64,000 nt of DNA from Glycomyces lechevalierae (GTDB lineage: Bacteria > Actinomycetota > Actinomycetes > Mycobacteriales > Micromonosporaceae): NCBI RefSeq assembly GCF_027622945.1, contig NZ_JAPZVQ010000008.1:164891-228890 (forward strand). Direction: 5' to 3'. The notes beneath the pieces were generated by a model that made no database searches, was not told the DNA's origin, and was given only the letters and a program-made list of their open reading frames with translations. Shown piece after piece: positions 1 through 8,301 of the stretch. The first letter of the stretch is position 1. Each line of letters begins with the position of its first letter. Made by a program: the position numbers and the translations under genes.

Positions 1-134
1 GACGCGCCGTAACGCTCGCGCAAGGCCATCAGGCCGGGCATCTCGTGTTCGGCCAGGCGGATCTCGTGTCGGCCGAAGTCGGCCAGCTTGAGGTCGGCGA
101 CCTTGTAGTCGTCGGCACGCAGCGTGTTCGTCAT
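1..134 (-). CDS. ahcY: Adenosylhomocysteinase, N-terminal 44 residues (runs off the window)
   Basis: Only the start of the gene is inside the window. The translation opens [20 protein letters not shown] and continues with an [17 protein letters not shown] stretch, which is the conserved N-terminus of S-adenosylhomocysteine hydrolase. The enzyme reversibly splits S-adenosylhomocysteine into adenosine and homocysteine in the methyl cycle, in the cytosol, using NAD. The ATG lies 7 nt after TAGCAT (positions 147 to 142, minus strand) with no ribosome binding site, so a leaderless transcript is likely. In mycobacteria this gene also lies near the mannose cluster that follows here. Confidence 0.9.
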   Translation of the reverse strand, partial: MTNTLRADDYKVADLKLADFGRHEIRLAEHEMPGLMALRERYGA

Positions 135-249
135 GGCAGAAATGCTACGCGCCGCGCCCTGAAGACCTGAACAACGCCACTGCGGGGGCAGCGTGGAGCA
201 CTGCGGCGCACGCCACGGAAAAAAATTTTCCAACAACGCGTGTTTCTGC

Positions 250-402
250 TTGACACTGCCGAGGCTGTGGGTAATATTGCAGATACACAGCGTCACGGAG
301 ATGCGGAGGGCCCACAGGGTCCGGAACCGTCACCGAGGCGCCGGGGAATACCAAACCGGGGGGAGTGCCGGGCGGTCTGGGGTGGCCGCCCGGCACATTT
401 TT
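250..402 (+). promoter_or_regulatory. Promoter and structured 5' leader of the GNAT gene, ending in a terminator hairpin
   Basis: TTGACA (250-255) and TAATAT (272-277) are 16 bp apart and form a good housekeeping promoter. Transcription from about 284 would give a leader of roughly 120 nt that can fold (for example GGCGCC and CCGG pairs at 338-362) before a strong hairpin at 365-396 followed by a T run. The start codon is 70 nt further on at 476. A strong promoter, a structured leader and a terminator ahead of the gene is the usual layout of a riboswitch or attenuator. Parts resemble actinobacterial ydaO-type leaders, but the conserved 3' half is missing and I could not assign a class. Confidence 0.5.
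365..402 (+). terminator. Intrinsic terminator in the leader of the GNAT gene
   Basis: GTGCCGGGCGG (365-375) pairs perfectly with CCGCCCGGCAC (386-396) across a 10-nt loop and is followed by ATTTTT (397-402). It lies between a promoter and the gene, so it probably acts in attenuation rather than at an operon end. Confidence 0.75.
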
Positions 403-475
403 GTGCACGGTCTTCTGGTGCACGGTCGCTAATTCGATTGCGGGCCTTCCCGTGATGCGGGATCGTACGGTCATC

Positions 476-1504
476 ATGAGCGACATTGAAATCCTTCCGA
501 TCGATCCTCTCGACAACGCCCTCGTCGACGCCTGGATCGCGATGCAGAACGCGATCGCCGCGCACGACCGGCCCGGCGACGCGCTTTACAGCCCCGCTCA
601 CCAGCGGCTCCGCCTGTTCCTCTACCCCGCCTCCGTCGCCGTCGAGCGCTACGTCGCGCAGGTCGACGGTCTGGTCGTTGGCGGCTTCGAGCTGGTCCTC
701 TTCCTCCAGGACAACCAGCACCTCGCGAGCTTCGAGCTGGAGGTCCACCCCGACCACCGCCGCCGCGGCGTCGGCACCCGCCTGCTCGAGTTCATGGAGC
801 AGCGCGTCGCCGAGCTCGGCCGCGACACGCTCCTGGCCGGCGTCTCCGAGACCGTCGAAGGCGGGCCGGCGATGGACCACTCGGGCCGCGAATTCGCCAA
901 GGCGCGCGGGTACAAGGCCGTGGACAACGAGATCCACCGCCGCAACGACCTCTTCGCCGTGGAGGACGACGACCTCGCGACGCTCTACGCCGACGCCTGG
1001 GCCAAGGCCGCCGGGTACGAGCTCGTGCAGTGGGTCAACCATGCGCCCGAGGACATCGTCGAGGGCATCGCCGCGATGCGCGCCCGCATGTACACCGACC
1101 CGCCGATGGGCGAGGAGCTGGACATCCGCCCGGCCCACTTCGACGTCGAGCGCGTGCGCGACGAGGAGCGGGTGCGCGCCGACCGCGGCGAACTCCAGCT
1201 CGCGGCCGCCGTCCGCCACGTCGAGTCCGGCGAGGTCGCCGGCCTGACCGACATCCTGGTCCTGCCCGGCGACGAGACCCATGCGGGCCAGAACGACACG
1301 ATCGTGGACCCGGCGCACCGCGGCAAGCGGCTCGGCACCATCCTCAAGATCGCCAACCAGCGCCTGCTGCGCGAGTACCGGCCGAAGCTGCGGTACGTGC
1401 ACACCTGGAACGCCGAGGTCAACTCCCACATGATCGCCATCAACGAGGCCATCGGCTACCGCCGCTACTGCCGCGACATCGACGTGCAGAAGAAGCTCGC
1501 TTAG
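476..1504 (+). CDS. Tandem GNAT-family acetyltransferase
   Basis: 342 aa with two GNAT folds. The first contains the acetyl-CoA loop HPDHRRRGVGTRLLEF (around residues 90-105). The second has VDPAHRGKRLGTILK (around 275-290) and ends in the typical NSHMIAINEAIGYR strand-helix. Such proteins transfer an acyl group from acyl-CoA to an amine; the substrate cannot be told from the sequence. The ATG at 476 is chosen because the protein from there starts directly with the fold; an upstream ATG at 455 would add seven residues. A long leader with a terminator precedes it, so expression is probably attenuated. Confidence 0.8.
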   Translation: MSDIEILPIDPLDNALVDAWIAMQNAIAAHDRPGDALYSPAHQRLRLFLYPASVAVERYVAQVDGLVVGGFELVLFLQDNQHLASFELEVHPDHRRRGVGTRLLEFMEQRVAELGRDTLLAGVSETVEGGPAMDHSGREFAKARGYKAVDNEIHRRNDLFAVEDDDLATLYADAWAKAAGYELVQWVNHAPEDIVEGIAAMRARMYTDPPMGEELDIRPAHFDVERVRDEERVRADRGELQLAAAVRHVESGEVAGLTDILVLPGDETHAGQNDTIVDPAHRGKRLGTILKIANQRLLREYRPKLRYVHTWNAEVNSHMIAINEAIGYRRYCRDIDVQKKLA

Positions 1505-1532
1505 TACGCAGATTCCCGCGTTGCAGATGGGA

Positions 1533-1627
1533 ACCGGCCCCCGGCGCACACGGCGAAGCTTGCGAGCCGTGAATGAGATCAGTGGCGAAGCTTGCGAGCC
1601 ATAGTGAGAACAGCGCTGGGGGCCGGT
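1533..1627. repeat. Long inverted repeat enclosing a 17-bp direct repeat; possible bidirectional terminator
   Basis: ACCGGCCCCCGGCGC (1533-1547) and GCGCTGGGGGCCGGT (1613-1627) are inverted copies with one mismatch, 65 bp apart. Inside lie two exact copies of GGCGAAGCTTGCGAGCC (1552-1568 and 1584-1600). The structure lies between the convergent 3' ends of the GNAT gene and manA. A terminator role fits the position; the inner direct repeat is unexplained. Confidence 0.5.
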
Positions 1628-1643
1628 CTTTCGTCTTGGGGCG

Positions 1644-2792
1644 TCAGGCGCTCGCGATGAACAGTTCGCCTTCGCCGCTCGCGATGATCGGACCCGCCGT
1701 GCCGGCCGAGAAGGCCGCGCGGCCGGGGGAGAGGGCCACCTCGCCCTCGTCGTCCGCCACGGTGACGTTCCCGCCGGTGCTCAGGCAGATCCGGGGGCCG
1801 TCGATGTCGATCCGGAGCGGCTCGCCGGTGAGTTCGATACGCCGGAGCGTGAAGTCCTCGATCGGGACCGGCCAGGTGCGCACCACGCCGGCGTCCTCGA
1901 TGAGGGCGCGCGGCTCGTCGATCGCGTTGAAGTCCAGGACGCGCAGCAGCTCCGGCACGTCGACGCGCTTGTTGGTGAGGCCGCCGCGCAGCACGTTGTC
2001 GCTCGCGGCCATGATCTCCACGCCGAAGCCCTTGAGGTAGGCGTGCAGGTTCCCCGCGGGCATGTACACGCCCTCGCCCGGTTGGAGCGTGATGTGGTTG
2101 AGCAGCAGGCTGACCAGGACGCCCGGGTCGTCGGGGTAGGAGCGTGCCAGGTTCACCAGGTCCGCCGCGTCCGCGGTCGCGAGTTCGGCGGCGGCCTTCG
2201 CGGCCGCGTCGATGATGCCGCGGCACTCCTCGCGGCCCAGCCCCAGCAGGTCCGGGACGGCGCGGCGCAGGCCGGCCTTCGGGTCGCGCAGGGTGGCGAC
2301 CAGCGATTCGAGTTCGGGGACGCCGAGCGCTTCGATGTCCGCGGCGGCCGCGAGCGGGTCGCGGAAGCCGCACATCGCGCGGAACTCGGTGAGCGCCACC
2401 AGGAGTTCGGGCTTGTGGTTGTCGTCGACGTAGTTGCGGTAGGCCGCGTCGATGCCGATGCGCAGCTCGCGCTGGTGGCCCGAGTTGGCCTGGCGCAGGT
2501 TCGGGTGCGCCTGGAGCGACAGGGGCTTGCCCGCCGCGAGCAGCTTCAGCAGGAACGGGAGCTTCGGGCCGAAGCGGTCGAGCACCCGCTGTCCGAGCAT
2601 CTCCGCCGGGGACGAGGCGATCGCGTCGTCCAGCGGCCGGCCGTCGTGGAGGGTCGAGGGGGCGCTGTGGTGGGCCCCGAGCCATTCCTCGGCTTCAGGG
2701 AGGTCGGCGGGGACCTCCCGGCCCTGCAACTGGGCGATGTCGACTTGCGATCCCCACGCGTAGTTGCGGATGACACCGTAGAGCCCCTGCAC
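1644..2792 (-). CDS. manA: Mannose-6-phosphate isomerase, class I
   Basis: 382 aa, the usual length for type I phosphomannose isomerase. It interconverts fructose 6-phosphate and mannose 6-phosphate, the entry to GDP-mannose synthesis, using zinc. The N-terminus has YAWGSQVDIAQLQG, followed by the AEEWLGAHHSAPS signature, the QAHP zinc-ligand motif, and later the HAYLKGFGVEIMAASDNVLRGG region that is characteristic of the family. The GTG start at 2792 has GAGGAG just upstream. It lies downstream of the SIS isomerase and manB genes on the same strand but is separated from them by a strong hairpin. Confidence 0.95.
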   Translation of the reverse strand: MQGLYGVIRNYAWGSQVDIAQLQGREVPADLPEAEEWLGAHHSAPSTLHDGRPLDDAIASSPAEMLGQRVLDRFGPKLPFLLKLLAAGKPLSLQAHPNLRQANSGHQRELRIGIDAAYRNYVDDNHKPELLVALTEFRAMCGFRDPLAAAADIEALGVPELESLVATLRDPKAGLRRAVPDLLGLGREECRGIIDAAAKAAAELATADAADLVNLARSYPDDPGVLVSLLLNHITLQPGEGVYMPAGNLHAYLKGFGVEIMAASDNVLRGGLTNKRVDVPELLRVLDFNAIDEPRALIEDAGVVRTWPVPIEDFTLRRIELTGEPLRIDIDGPRICLSTGGNVTVADDEGEVALSPGRAAFSAGTAGPIIASGEGELFIASA

Positions 2793-2884
2793 CGCCGCTC
2801 CTCACTGTTCGGGTTGAAGGCCTCAACTCTAACGGTTCGGCCCGCGCGGCCCGCCACCCCGGCCCGCCTGAGCGCGGGACGGCG

Positions 2885-2917
2885 AAGGCCGCGGACGGCA
2901 TCGCCGTCCGCGGCCTT
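2885..2917. terminator. Bidirectional hairpin between the SIS isomerase gene and manA
   Basis: AAGGCCGCGGACGGC (2885-2899) pairs perfectly with 2903-2917 over a 3-nt loop. It follows the stop of the SIS gene on the minus strand, so it probably ends the manB operon before manA. Confidence 0.7.
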
Positions 2918-2944
2918 GAAAGTGTTGCGGCCCTTATGGTTCCG

Positions 2945-4138
2945 CTAGTCGGAACCGAGGGTGGCGTCCTTCATCTCGGAGACTGCCGGGACGCGCATCG
3001 GGTCGAGGCCGTGGGCGAGCGCCAGGTACACCGACGCGAAGTCGGGGACGGCGATGAGCGAGGCCAGCCGTTCGAGCGAGCAGCCGCCCTCGGCGGGCAG
3101 CACGTCGCAGCGGACGCCGCGGCGGGAGGCCAGGTCGGCGACGGCGTCGGCGCGGCGCACGTCCGGCTTGGGGCCGGTCTCGTCGCCGTCGAGGCCGTCG
3201 TCGCGCATGAGCACGATCCGCAGGCGGGTCAGCTCGTCGTCCTCGGGGTCCGCGAAGATGTCCTTCTGGCCCTCGGCGAGCGAGCCGAACACGCCGTCGA
3301 GGAGGCCGACGCGGCCGCGCCCGACCTCGCCGAGTTCACCGGAGACGACCGGGTAGCGGGAGTTCGCGGCGAGCATGTCGCCGAAGCGGCGGGCGGCCAC
3401 TCCGGCGAGCGGGCTCGAGCCCCACACGACCGGGATCGACCCGGCCAGGTTCATCGCGAGCTCCTTCGCCGGGTTGACGTACGCGTCGGCGTCCGGGCGG
3501 CAGCGCTCGGCGTCCTCGTCGAGCCGCCGCGCGGTCTCGGCGATGTCCGCCTCCACGAGGTTCACGAGCCCGAGTTCCCTGGCGGCCATGAGGACCGGGA
3601 CGGTGAGCGCCCACAGGCTGAGGCGTGCGGGGGCGCGGCGGGGGACGGCCACGAACGGGGCGCGGGCGCGCTCGGCGAGCGACTGCAGCTCCGAGTCGGG
3701 GGCGCCGATGGCGACGAGGCGCGCGCCGCGGCGCCAGGCGGCCTCGGCGGCGGCCAGCGCCTCGGGGCTGCGGCCTGAGGCCGAGACGGCGATGACGACG
3801 TCCGCGGCGCCGACCCAGCCGGGGACGCCGGCGGAGCGGTGGCCGAGGATCGGCACGGGGCAGCGGGGCCCTGCCACGGTGGCGAGGATGTCGCCGGTGC
3901 GCGCGGCGGTGCCGACGCCCGCGACGACGACCGCGCGGGGGCGGCCTTCTTCGGCGAGCGCGGTGAGGCCGGCGTCGTTGGCGAGCGCGGCGGACTCGCG
4001 GAGCTGCGGTCCGGCCGAGGCGAGCGCCCAGAGGGCGCCGCCGGGCCGGATCGACTCGCTCAGGTCGCCTTCGATGCGGCGCTCGTCGGGGAGCCGGTCG
4101 CCGGTGATCCCGGCGAGGCCGTCGTCCTCAAGACCCAT
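2945..4138 (-). CDS. SIS-domain phosphoglucose/phosphomannose isomerase-like protein
   Basis: 397 aa with a sugar isomerase (SIS) fold. VVAGVGTAARTGDILATVAG (about residues 70-90) and the SASGRSPEAL loop (about 118-128) are phosphosugar-binding elements, and the C-terminal half fits the bacterial PGI/PMI C-terminal domain, including a conserved GVRCDVLPAEG-type stretch. The family isomerises phosphoglucose or phosphomannose, but many actinobacterial copies next to manB are untested. It corresponds in position to Rv3256c of M. tuberculosis, between manA and manB, so a role in sugar phosphate supply for mannosylation is likely. Confidence 0.8.
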   Translation of the reverse strand: MGLEDDGLAGITGDRLPDERRIEGDLSESIRPGGALWALASAGPQLRESAALANDAGLTALAEEGRPRAVVVAGVGTAARTGDILATVAGPRCPVPILGHRSAGVPGWVGAADVVIAVSASGRSPEALAAAEAAWRRGARLVAIGAPDSELQSLAERARAPFVAVPRRAPARLSLWALTVPVLMAARELGLVNLVEADIAETARRLDEDAERCRPDADAYVNPAKELAMNLAGSIPVVWGSSPLAGVAARRFGDMLAANSRYPVVSGELGEVGRGRVGLLDGVFGSLAEGQKDIFADPEDDELTRLRIVLMRDDGLDGDETGPKPDVRRADAVADLASRRGVRCDVLPAEGGCSLERLASLIAVPDFASVYLALAHGLDPMRVPAVSEMKDATLGSD

Positions 4139-4228
4139 GCTGTACTCCTCCTTGGCCTGCGGCCCTGGGCGGTTCGCTTCGTTGCCGGGACGGTTCTCGC
4201 ACTGCCTCGGGAGCCGAGGCGGGCGCTG

Positions 4229-4402
4229 CTACTCCGGGCCGTCGAGGAGCATCACGGGGATGCCGTCCTCGACCCGGAAGACCTTGGCGCACTCCGAGCA
4301 GGTGAGCGCGTTCGCCTCGCGGTCGTACGAGAGCGGGGCGTGGTGGGGCTCGGGGCAGCGCAGCAGCTCGAGGAGCACTGGCTTGGGAGCGGTGGCGGGC
4401 AT
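4229..4402 (-). CDS. Trm112-family small protein
   Basis: 57 aa. The translation begins MPATAPKPVLLELLRCPEPH and continues with TCSECAKVFRVEDGIPVML, the pattern of the Trm112/YcaR family: one early cysteine, a CxxC pair (C35, C38) and an IPVML tail. These small zinc-ribbon-like proteins often act as partners or activators of methyltransferases; in actinobacterial mannose clusters the partner is unknown. The ATG lies 3 bp after the manB stop, so it is translated from the manB message. The usual fourth zinc ligand arrangement is only partly visible. Confidence 0.85.
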   Translation of the reverse strand: MPATAPKPVLLELLRCPEPHHAPLSYDREANALTCSECAKVFRVEDGIPVMLLDGPE

Positions 4403-4405
4403 GGG

Positions 4406-5785
4406 CTAGTTCCTTACGGTGCGGAGGATGTCGTCCCGCAGCCGCTCCATGGACGCCTGGTCGGGGCCCTCGGCGTTGAGGCGCAGCAGCGGTTCGGTGT
4501 TGGACGGGCGCAGATTGGCCCACGAGCCGTCTTCGAGGTTGATCGTGAGGCCGTCGAGGCGGTCGGTCGTGACCCCTTCTCGCGCAGCGTACTGCGCGGC
4601 GACCTCTTCGATCTTCGCGTGCGGGTCGTCGACCTTGGAGTTGATCTCGCCGGAGGGCACGTAGCGCACGAACTCCTCGGAGAGCTCTTTGGCGGTGCGC
4701 TCGCTCTCGCCGACGGCGGCGAGGACGTGCATCGCGGCGAGCATGCCGGTGTCGGCGAACCAGAAGTCGCGGAAGTAGTAGTGCGCGGAGTGCTCGCCGC
4801 CGAAGACGGCGTTCTCCTCGCCCATGACGGCCTTGATGTAGGAGTGGCCGACGCGGGTGCGCAGCGGGCGGCCGCCGTGCTCGGCGATGATCTCGGGGAC
4901 GGCCTTCGAGGTGATCAGGTTGTGGCACACCGCGGAACCGGGGTGCTTGGCGAGTTCGCGGGTGGCGATGAGCGCGGTGATCGCGGACGGGGTGACGGGC
5001 TCGCCGTCGGCGTCCACGACGAAGCAGCGGTCGGCGTCGCCGTCGAAGGCCAGGCCGAGGTCGGCGCCGACTTCCCTGACGCGGGCCTGCAGGTCGACGA
5101 TGTTCGCCGGTTCGAGCGGGTTGGCCTCGTGGTTGGGGAACGTCCCGTCGAGCTCGAAGTAGAGCTCGTCGATCTCGAGGGGGAGCGCGGCGAGGACCTG
5201 GTCGCCGAGGACGGCGCGGACGGTGTGGCCGCCCATGCCGTTGCCCGCGTCGACGACGATCTTGAGCGGGCGGATGTTCGAGAGGTCGACGAGGTCGCGC
5301 AGGTAGGCGGCGTACGCGGCGAGGAAGTCCTCGCTCGTGGTCGTCCCGGGCTTCTCGGCCTCACGGGCCGGTTCGCCGTCGAGGATCGCCTGGGCCTTGT
5401 CGCGGATGTCCGCGAGGCCCGTGTCGAGGCCGATCGGGCGGGCCGCGGGCAGGCACAACTTCAGGCCGTTGTAGGCGGCCGGGTTGTGGCTGGCGGTGCA
5501 CATCGCGCCGGCGACGTTCCGCTGGCCGGCGATGAAGTAGAGCATGTCGGTCGAGCAGAGACCGGCATTGATGACATCTGCGCCGGCGCGGGTCGCGCCG
5601 CGCGCGAAGGCTTCGGCGAAGCCGGGGCCGGAGTCGCGCATGTCGTGGCCGACGGCCCACGTCTTTTCACCGGTGACGGCCACGGCCGCTGCGCCGATGG
5701 CCTCCATGACCTCGGGCGTGAGTTGCGAACCGACGAGTCCGCGCACGTCATAGGCCTTCACGAATTCGCTGAGATTGGGAGCCAC
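4406..5785 (-). CDS. manB: Phosphomannomutase / phosphoglucomutase
   Basis: 459 aa, full length for the alpha-D-phosphohexomutase family. It moves phosphate between C6 and C1 of mannose (or glucose) to give mannose 1-phosphate. All four active-site motifs are visible: the phosphoserine loop TASHNPAAYNGLK (about 96-108), the metal loop DGDADRCF (about 248-255), the sugar loop GEHSAHYYF (about 326-334) and the phosphate-binding RPSNTEPLLRL (about 428-438). It starts the operon manB, Trm112-like, SIS isomerase. Confidence 0.95.
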   Translation of the reverse strand: MAPNLSEFVKAYDVRGLVGSQLTPEVMEAIGAAAVAVTGEKTWAVGHDMRDSGPGFAEAFARGATRAGADVINAGLCSTDMLYFIAGQRNVAGAMCTASHNPAAYNGLKLCLPAARPIGLDTGLADIRDKAQAILDGEPAREAEKPGTTTSEDFLAAYAAYLRDLVDLSNIRPLKIVVDAGNGMGGHTVRAVLGDQVLAALPLEIDELYFELDGTFPNHEANPLEPANIVDLQARVREVGADLGLAFDGDADRCFVVDADGEPVTPSAITALIATRELAKHPGSAVCHNLITSKAVPEIIAEHGGRPLRTRVGHSYIKAVMGEENAVFGGEHSAHYYFRDFWFADTGMLAAMHVLAAVGESERTAKELSEEFVRYVPSGEINSKVDDPHAKIEEVAAQYAAREGVTTDRLDGLTINLEDGSWANLRPSNTEPLLRLNAEGPDQASMERLRDDILRTVRN

Positions 5786-5863
5786 TCAGTTGCCGCCTTT
5801 CCGGTGTTGCGGGTCCGGTGGGGAGACGTTCGGCACCCTCGCCAAGGCCGCCCCGTGACGAGA

Positions 5864-6298
5864 CTAGCGCTGTAGGTCCTCGTCGCCGGACACCACCCGG
5901 AGGTGACGCCGGGCACCGATCTGCGGCGCAGAGGGGCGGAGCCCTTGGCGCGGAGACGCATCGGGGTCCTCGTACCGGCTCCCCGTCATGGGGGCGGGCT
6001 CGGACGCGTCGATGTCGTGCCTCTCGCTCACGGCGGCTTCCCGCACGGCGTTGGCCAGGGCGACCAGGTCGTCGTCGGTGGGCATGGGCACCGCGTAATC
6101 GCCTTGATGGCGGACCAGTTCCCAGCCGTGGGGCACGGTGAGGCGCCGGGCGTGCGCATCACACAGGTCATAGCTGTGGGGTTCCCGCGTCGTCGAGAGC
6201 GGGCCGACCACAGCCGTCGAATCCGAGTAGATATATGTCAAAGTGGCCACCGCAGGCTGGCGGCAGCCGTTCCGGGAGCAACGCCGATCCGACCTCAC
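5864..6298 (-). CDS. DUF3499 family protein
   Basis: 144 aa. The N-terminal half has paired cysteines (RRCSRNGCRQPAVATLTY and SYDLCDAHARRLTVPHGW), the pattern of the actinobacterial DUF3499 family, probably a small metal-binding protein of unknown function. Its place next to manB and a WhiB gene matches Rv3258c. The GTG start lies 6 nt after TAGTTT, so the message is likely leaderless. It is divergent from the zincin-like gene, and the two promoters share about 120 bp. Confidence 0.85.
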   Translation of the reverse strand: MRSDRRCSRNGCRQPAVATLTYIYSDSTAVVGPLSTTREPHSYDLCDAHARRLTVPHGWELVRHQGDYAVPMPTDDDLVALANAVREAAVSERHDIDASEPAPMTGSRYEDPDASPRQGLRPSAPQIGARRHLRVVSGDEDLQR

Positions 6299-6419
6299 CC
6301 CACGAAACTACCACTCGCGGTGGCGAAGTCAGCGACGCTGAACTGTGGTCCGATGCGGAATTGTCCGGATCGGGATCGCGGGGACCGAAATCGTCGGGCG
6401 CGAACGCTATGGTTTCCCC

Positions 6420-6851
6420 ATGCGCAGAGATCGACACGGACGGGGGATGCGGGGGCCGCTGGCGCCTCGCGCACTGCCGCTGCGGCGCACGCCCGTCGAG
6501 CAGTTCGACGCGCTGGTGATGGATTCGGTGGTCGAGATCGAGCGCCGCCTGGCGGAGTCGCTCGGCTCGAAGTTCACGGACCTGCGCCACATCGAGTTCG
6601 CCGTGGACGAGGTGCCGCCGGAGTCCCAGAACTACGACGCGGACATCGTGGAGGACCGCGGGGTGCCGCTCTCGAAGCTGTACCCGGCGCAGCCGGGCAC
6701 GGTCGCGGCCTCGCCGCGGATCGTCCTGTACCGCAGGCCGATCGAGCTGCGGGCCGAGGGCAAGGGCGAGATGGAGGGCCTGGTGCGCTCGGTGCTCGCC
6801 GAGCAGCTCGCGTCCCTGCTCAACCTGCCGCCCGAGGACCTGGAGTTCTGA
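6420..6851 (+). CDS. Zincin-like metallopeptidase family protein with degenerate active site
   Basis: 143 aa. It matches the family of Rv3259 (PF06262-type, zincin-like): FEVAVDE-like strand FAVDEVPPES, the middle VVLYRRPIELRA strand and a C-terminal helix. In active relatives that helix carries HExxH; here it reads VLAEQLASLLNLPPEDLEF, so the zinc ligands are replaced and a catalytic role is doubtful. The start at 6420 is chosen because TATGGT lies 6 nt ahead, a leaderless arrangement; the longer frame upstream has no family similarity. Confidence 0.75.
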   Translation: MRRDRHGRGMRGPLAPRALPLRRTPVEQFDALVMDSVVEIERRLAESLGSKFTDLRHIEFAVDEVPPESQNYDADIVEDRGVPLSKLYPAQPGTVAASPRIVLYRRPIELRAEGKGEMEGLVRSVLAEQLASLLNLPPEDLEF

Positions 6852-6868
6852 GCCTCGAGCACAGCGCA

Positions 6869-6894
6869 GGGGCGGGACATCGATGTCCCGCCCC
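6869..6894. terminator. Perfect palindrome between convergent genes
   Basis: GGGGCGGGACATC followed directly by its exact reverse complement forms a 26-bp palindrome between the stop of the zincin-like gene and the stop of the whiB gene. It probably terminates both transcripts. Confidence 0.7.
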
Positions 6895-6919
6895 CGCCGC
6901 TCGCTCGCAGGGATGTGGT

Positions 6920-7426
6920 TTACGCGGCGACCGGTATGCGCTCCTGCACGGCCGGTTCCTCCGCGAGTTCGCCGATCGGAGCGGGCAGGCGGGCGCCGAC
7001 CAGCTCCTCCAGCAGGTCCACCTGACTGCCGATGCCGCCCCCGACCAGGACGGGCTCGACATGGCGCTGCTCCGCCGCGAAGACGACCTCCGAAGTCAGC
7101 GCGGGGTTGATCATCGGGCTCGGGAAGCACACCACCACGGGCAGGCGCTCCGTGCGCCGACGTGCCGCCTCGCGCGCCTGGCGCTTGATCTTGCGGCGCT
7201 CCCTTTCGGAGAGCCCGCCCCAGATGCCGAAGCGCTCATCGTGGTCGAGTGCGTACTGCAGACAGTTCTCTTTGACCTCGCACCGCGCGCAGATGCGTTT
7301 CGCATCCCGCGTGGACCCCCCTTTTTCGGGGAAGAACGCCTCCGGATCGGTCTGCGCGCACAATGCGCGAGCCTGCCACTCCGGAACGTTACCCAAAAGG
7401 TCGGCCAAGTAGTCACGGCCGTCCAT
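6920..7426 (-). CDS. WhiB-family iron-sulfur regulator (WhiB2/WhmD-like) with long C-terminal extension
   Basis: 168 aa. The WhiB core spans about residues 1-90: four cluster cysteines (ALCAQTDPEAFFPEKGG, then CARCEVKENC), the GIWGG turn and a basic tail (RRKIKRQAREAARRR). The context (DUF3499, zincin, manA/manB/manC) matches the whiB2/whmD locus, whose product controls septation and sporulation genes. WhiB2 proteins usually end soon after the basic tail, at about 85-130 aa; here about 75 further residues follow, without recognised motifs. The ATG at 7426 is preceded by GAGGAG; a longer frame upstream is less likely. Confidence 0.88.
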   Translation of the reverse strand: MDGRDYLADLLGNVPEWQARALCAQTDPEAFFPEKGGSTRDAKRICARCEVKENCLQYALDHDERFGIWGGLSERERRKIKRQAREAARRRTERLPVVVCFPSPMINPALTSEVVFAAEQRHVEPVLVGGGIGSQVDLLEELVGARLPAPIGELAEEPAVQERIPVAA

Positions 7427-7755
7427 ATACGTCCGCCTCCTCGTTCGCGCACCGGTCGGACCGGTGCTCCCCCCTTGCAATCACTTGCGCTGCACCGGGA
7501 TGCGGATGGCGGGCTGGACGCGTTCCCTCCCCTGAAAACGCGTACGGCCCTGCTGCGGACGAGCCGGTCGTCCGCTGGTGCCTGTCCTGCATGGTTGTGC
7601 TTCTGGTGAAGCCCGGTGCCCGCGGGCGGCCTGTAGATGGGGCCGCACCGCCATTACTCGTCGCTATGGACGATGAGTGCTCATCGCTATTCGGTCACGG
7701 TTCGATATCAGACGATAGCGCACAGTGAACTGAATGATGGAAGGACCCCTCAGAC

Positions 7756-8301
7756 TCACGCTTGTGGGGGACTTAACTTGACAGGTTTCGGAGTGGAGGA
7801 TCGCTCACGAGTTCCGTTCCACCGCACCAAGACAAGACCGATACCGGCCAATGTCAACCACACCGCGTCGAGCAGCAGTCGCTCCACGGCGGCGCGGGTG
7901 TCGATGAAGACCTGTCCTTCCTCAGCCAATTGCCTGGCGTCGTCGAATCCGTACCGGGCTGCCGACAGCGTCAGCAGTACACCGATAACGAGGTAGGCGA
8001 CATAAACGAGACGGGTAAGGCGGACTGTCACCCGTCCGGGTCGCGTGTCGGGTGCGACGAACGACGCGAGCGCAGGCAGCGCGACCGGGAGGATCGAGAA
8101 GAGCGTCGCCCGCGCCTCGTCGGTGAAGCCGATGCCGGCGGCGCGGCGGAGGGTGTCGTCGCGCGGGTCGAGGCCGACCCCGAAGAGCCACTGGGACAAG
8201 GCGACGGCGATGAACACCAGTGCGCAGGCGAGCAGGACGGCCGCGATGACCGAGCGCTGCCGGGAGGTGATCTGGCGGGACCCGAGCTTCATGGGCGCCA
8301 T
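7756..8301 (-). CDS. Hypothetical four-helix membrane protein
   Basis: 181 aa with four predicted membrane segments: about 20-40 (AAVLLACALVFIAVALSQWL), 68-84, 97-115 and 145-163. I do not recognise the family. Its ATG overlaps the manC stop (TAATG), so it is translationally coupled to manC, which also decides the start. Its message ends in a ~270-bp gap before the whiB promoter; I see nothing definite in that gap. Confidence 0.7.
   Translation of the reverse strand: MAPMKLGSRQITSRQRSVIAAVLLACALVFIAVALSQWLFGVGLDPRDDTLRRAAGIGFTDEARATLFSILPVALPALASFVAPDTRPGRVTVRLTRLVYVAYLVIGVLLTLSAARYGFDDARQLAEEGQVFIDTRAAVERLLLDAVWLTLAGIGLVLVRWNGTRERSSTPKPVKLSPPQA

Noticed and set aside
3839..5875. 678-codon frame antisense to manB
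   Set aside because: Shadow of manB and the SIS gene; composition is typical of an antisense frame.
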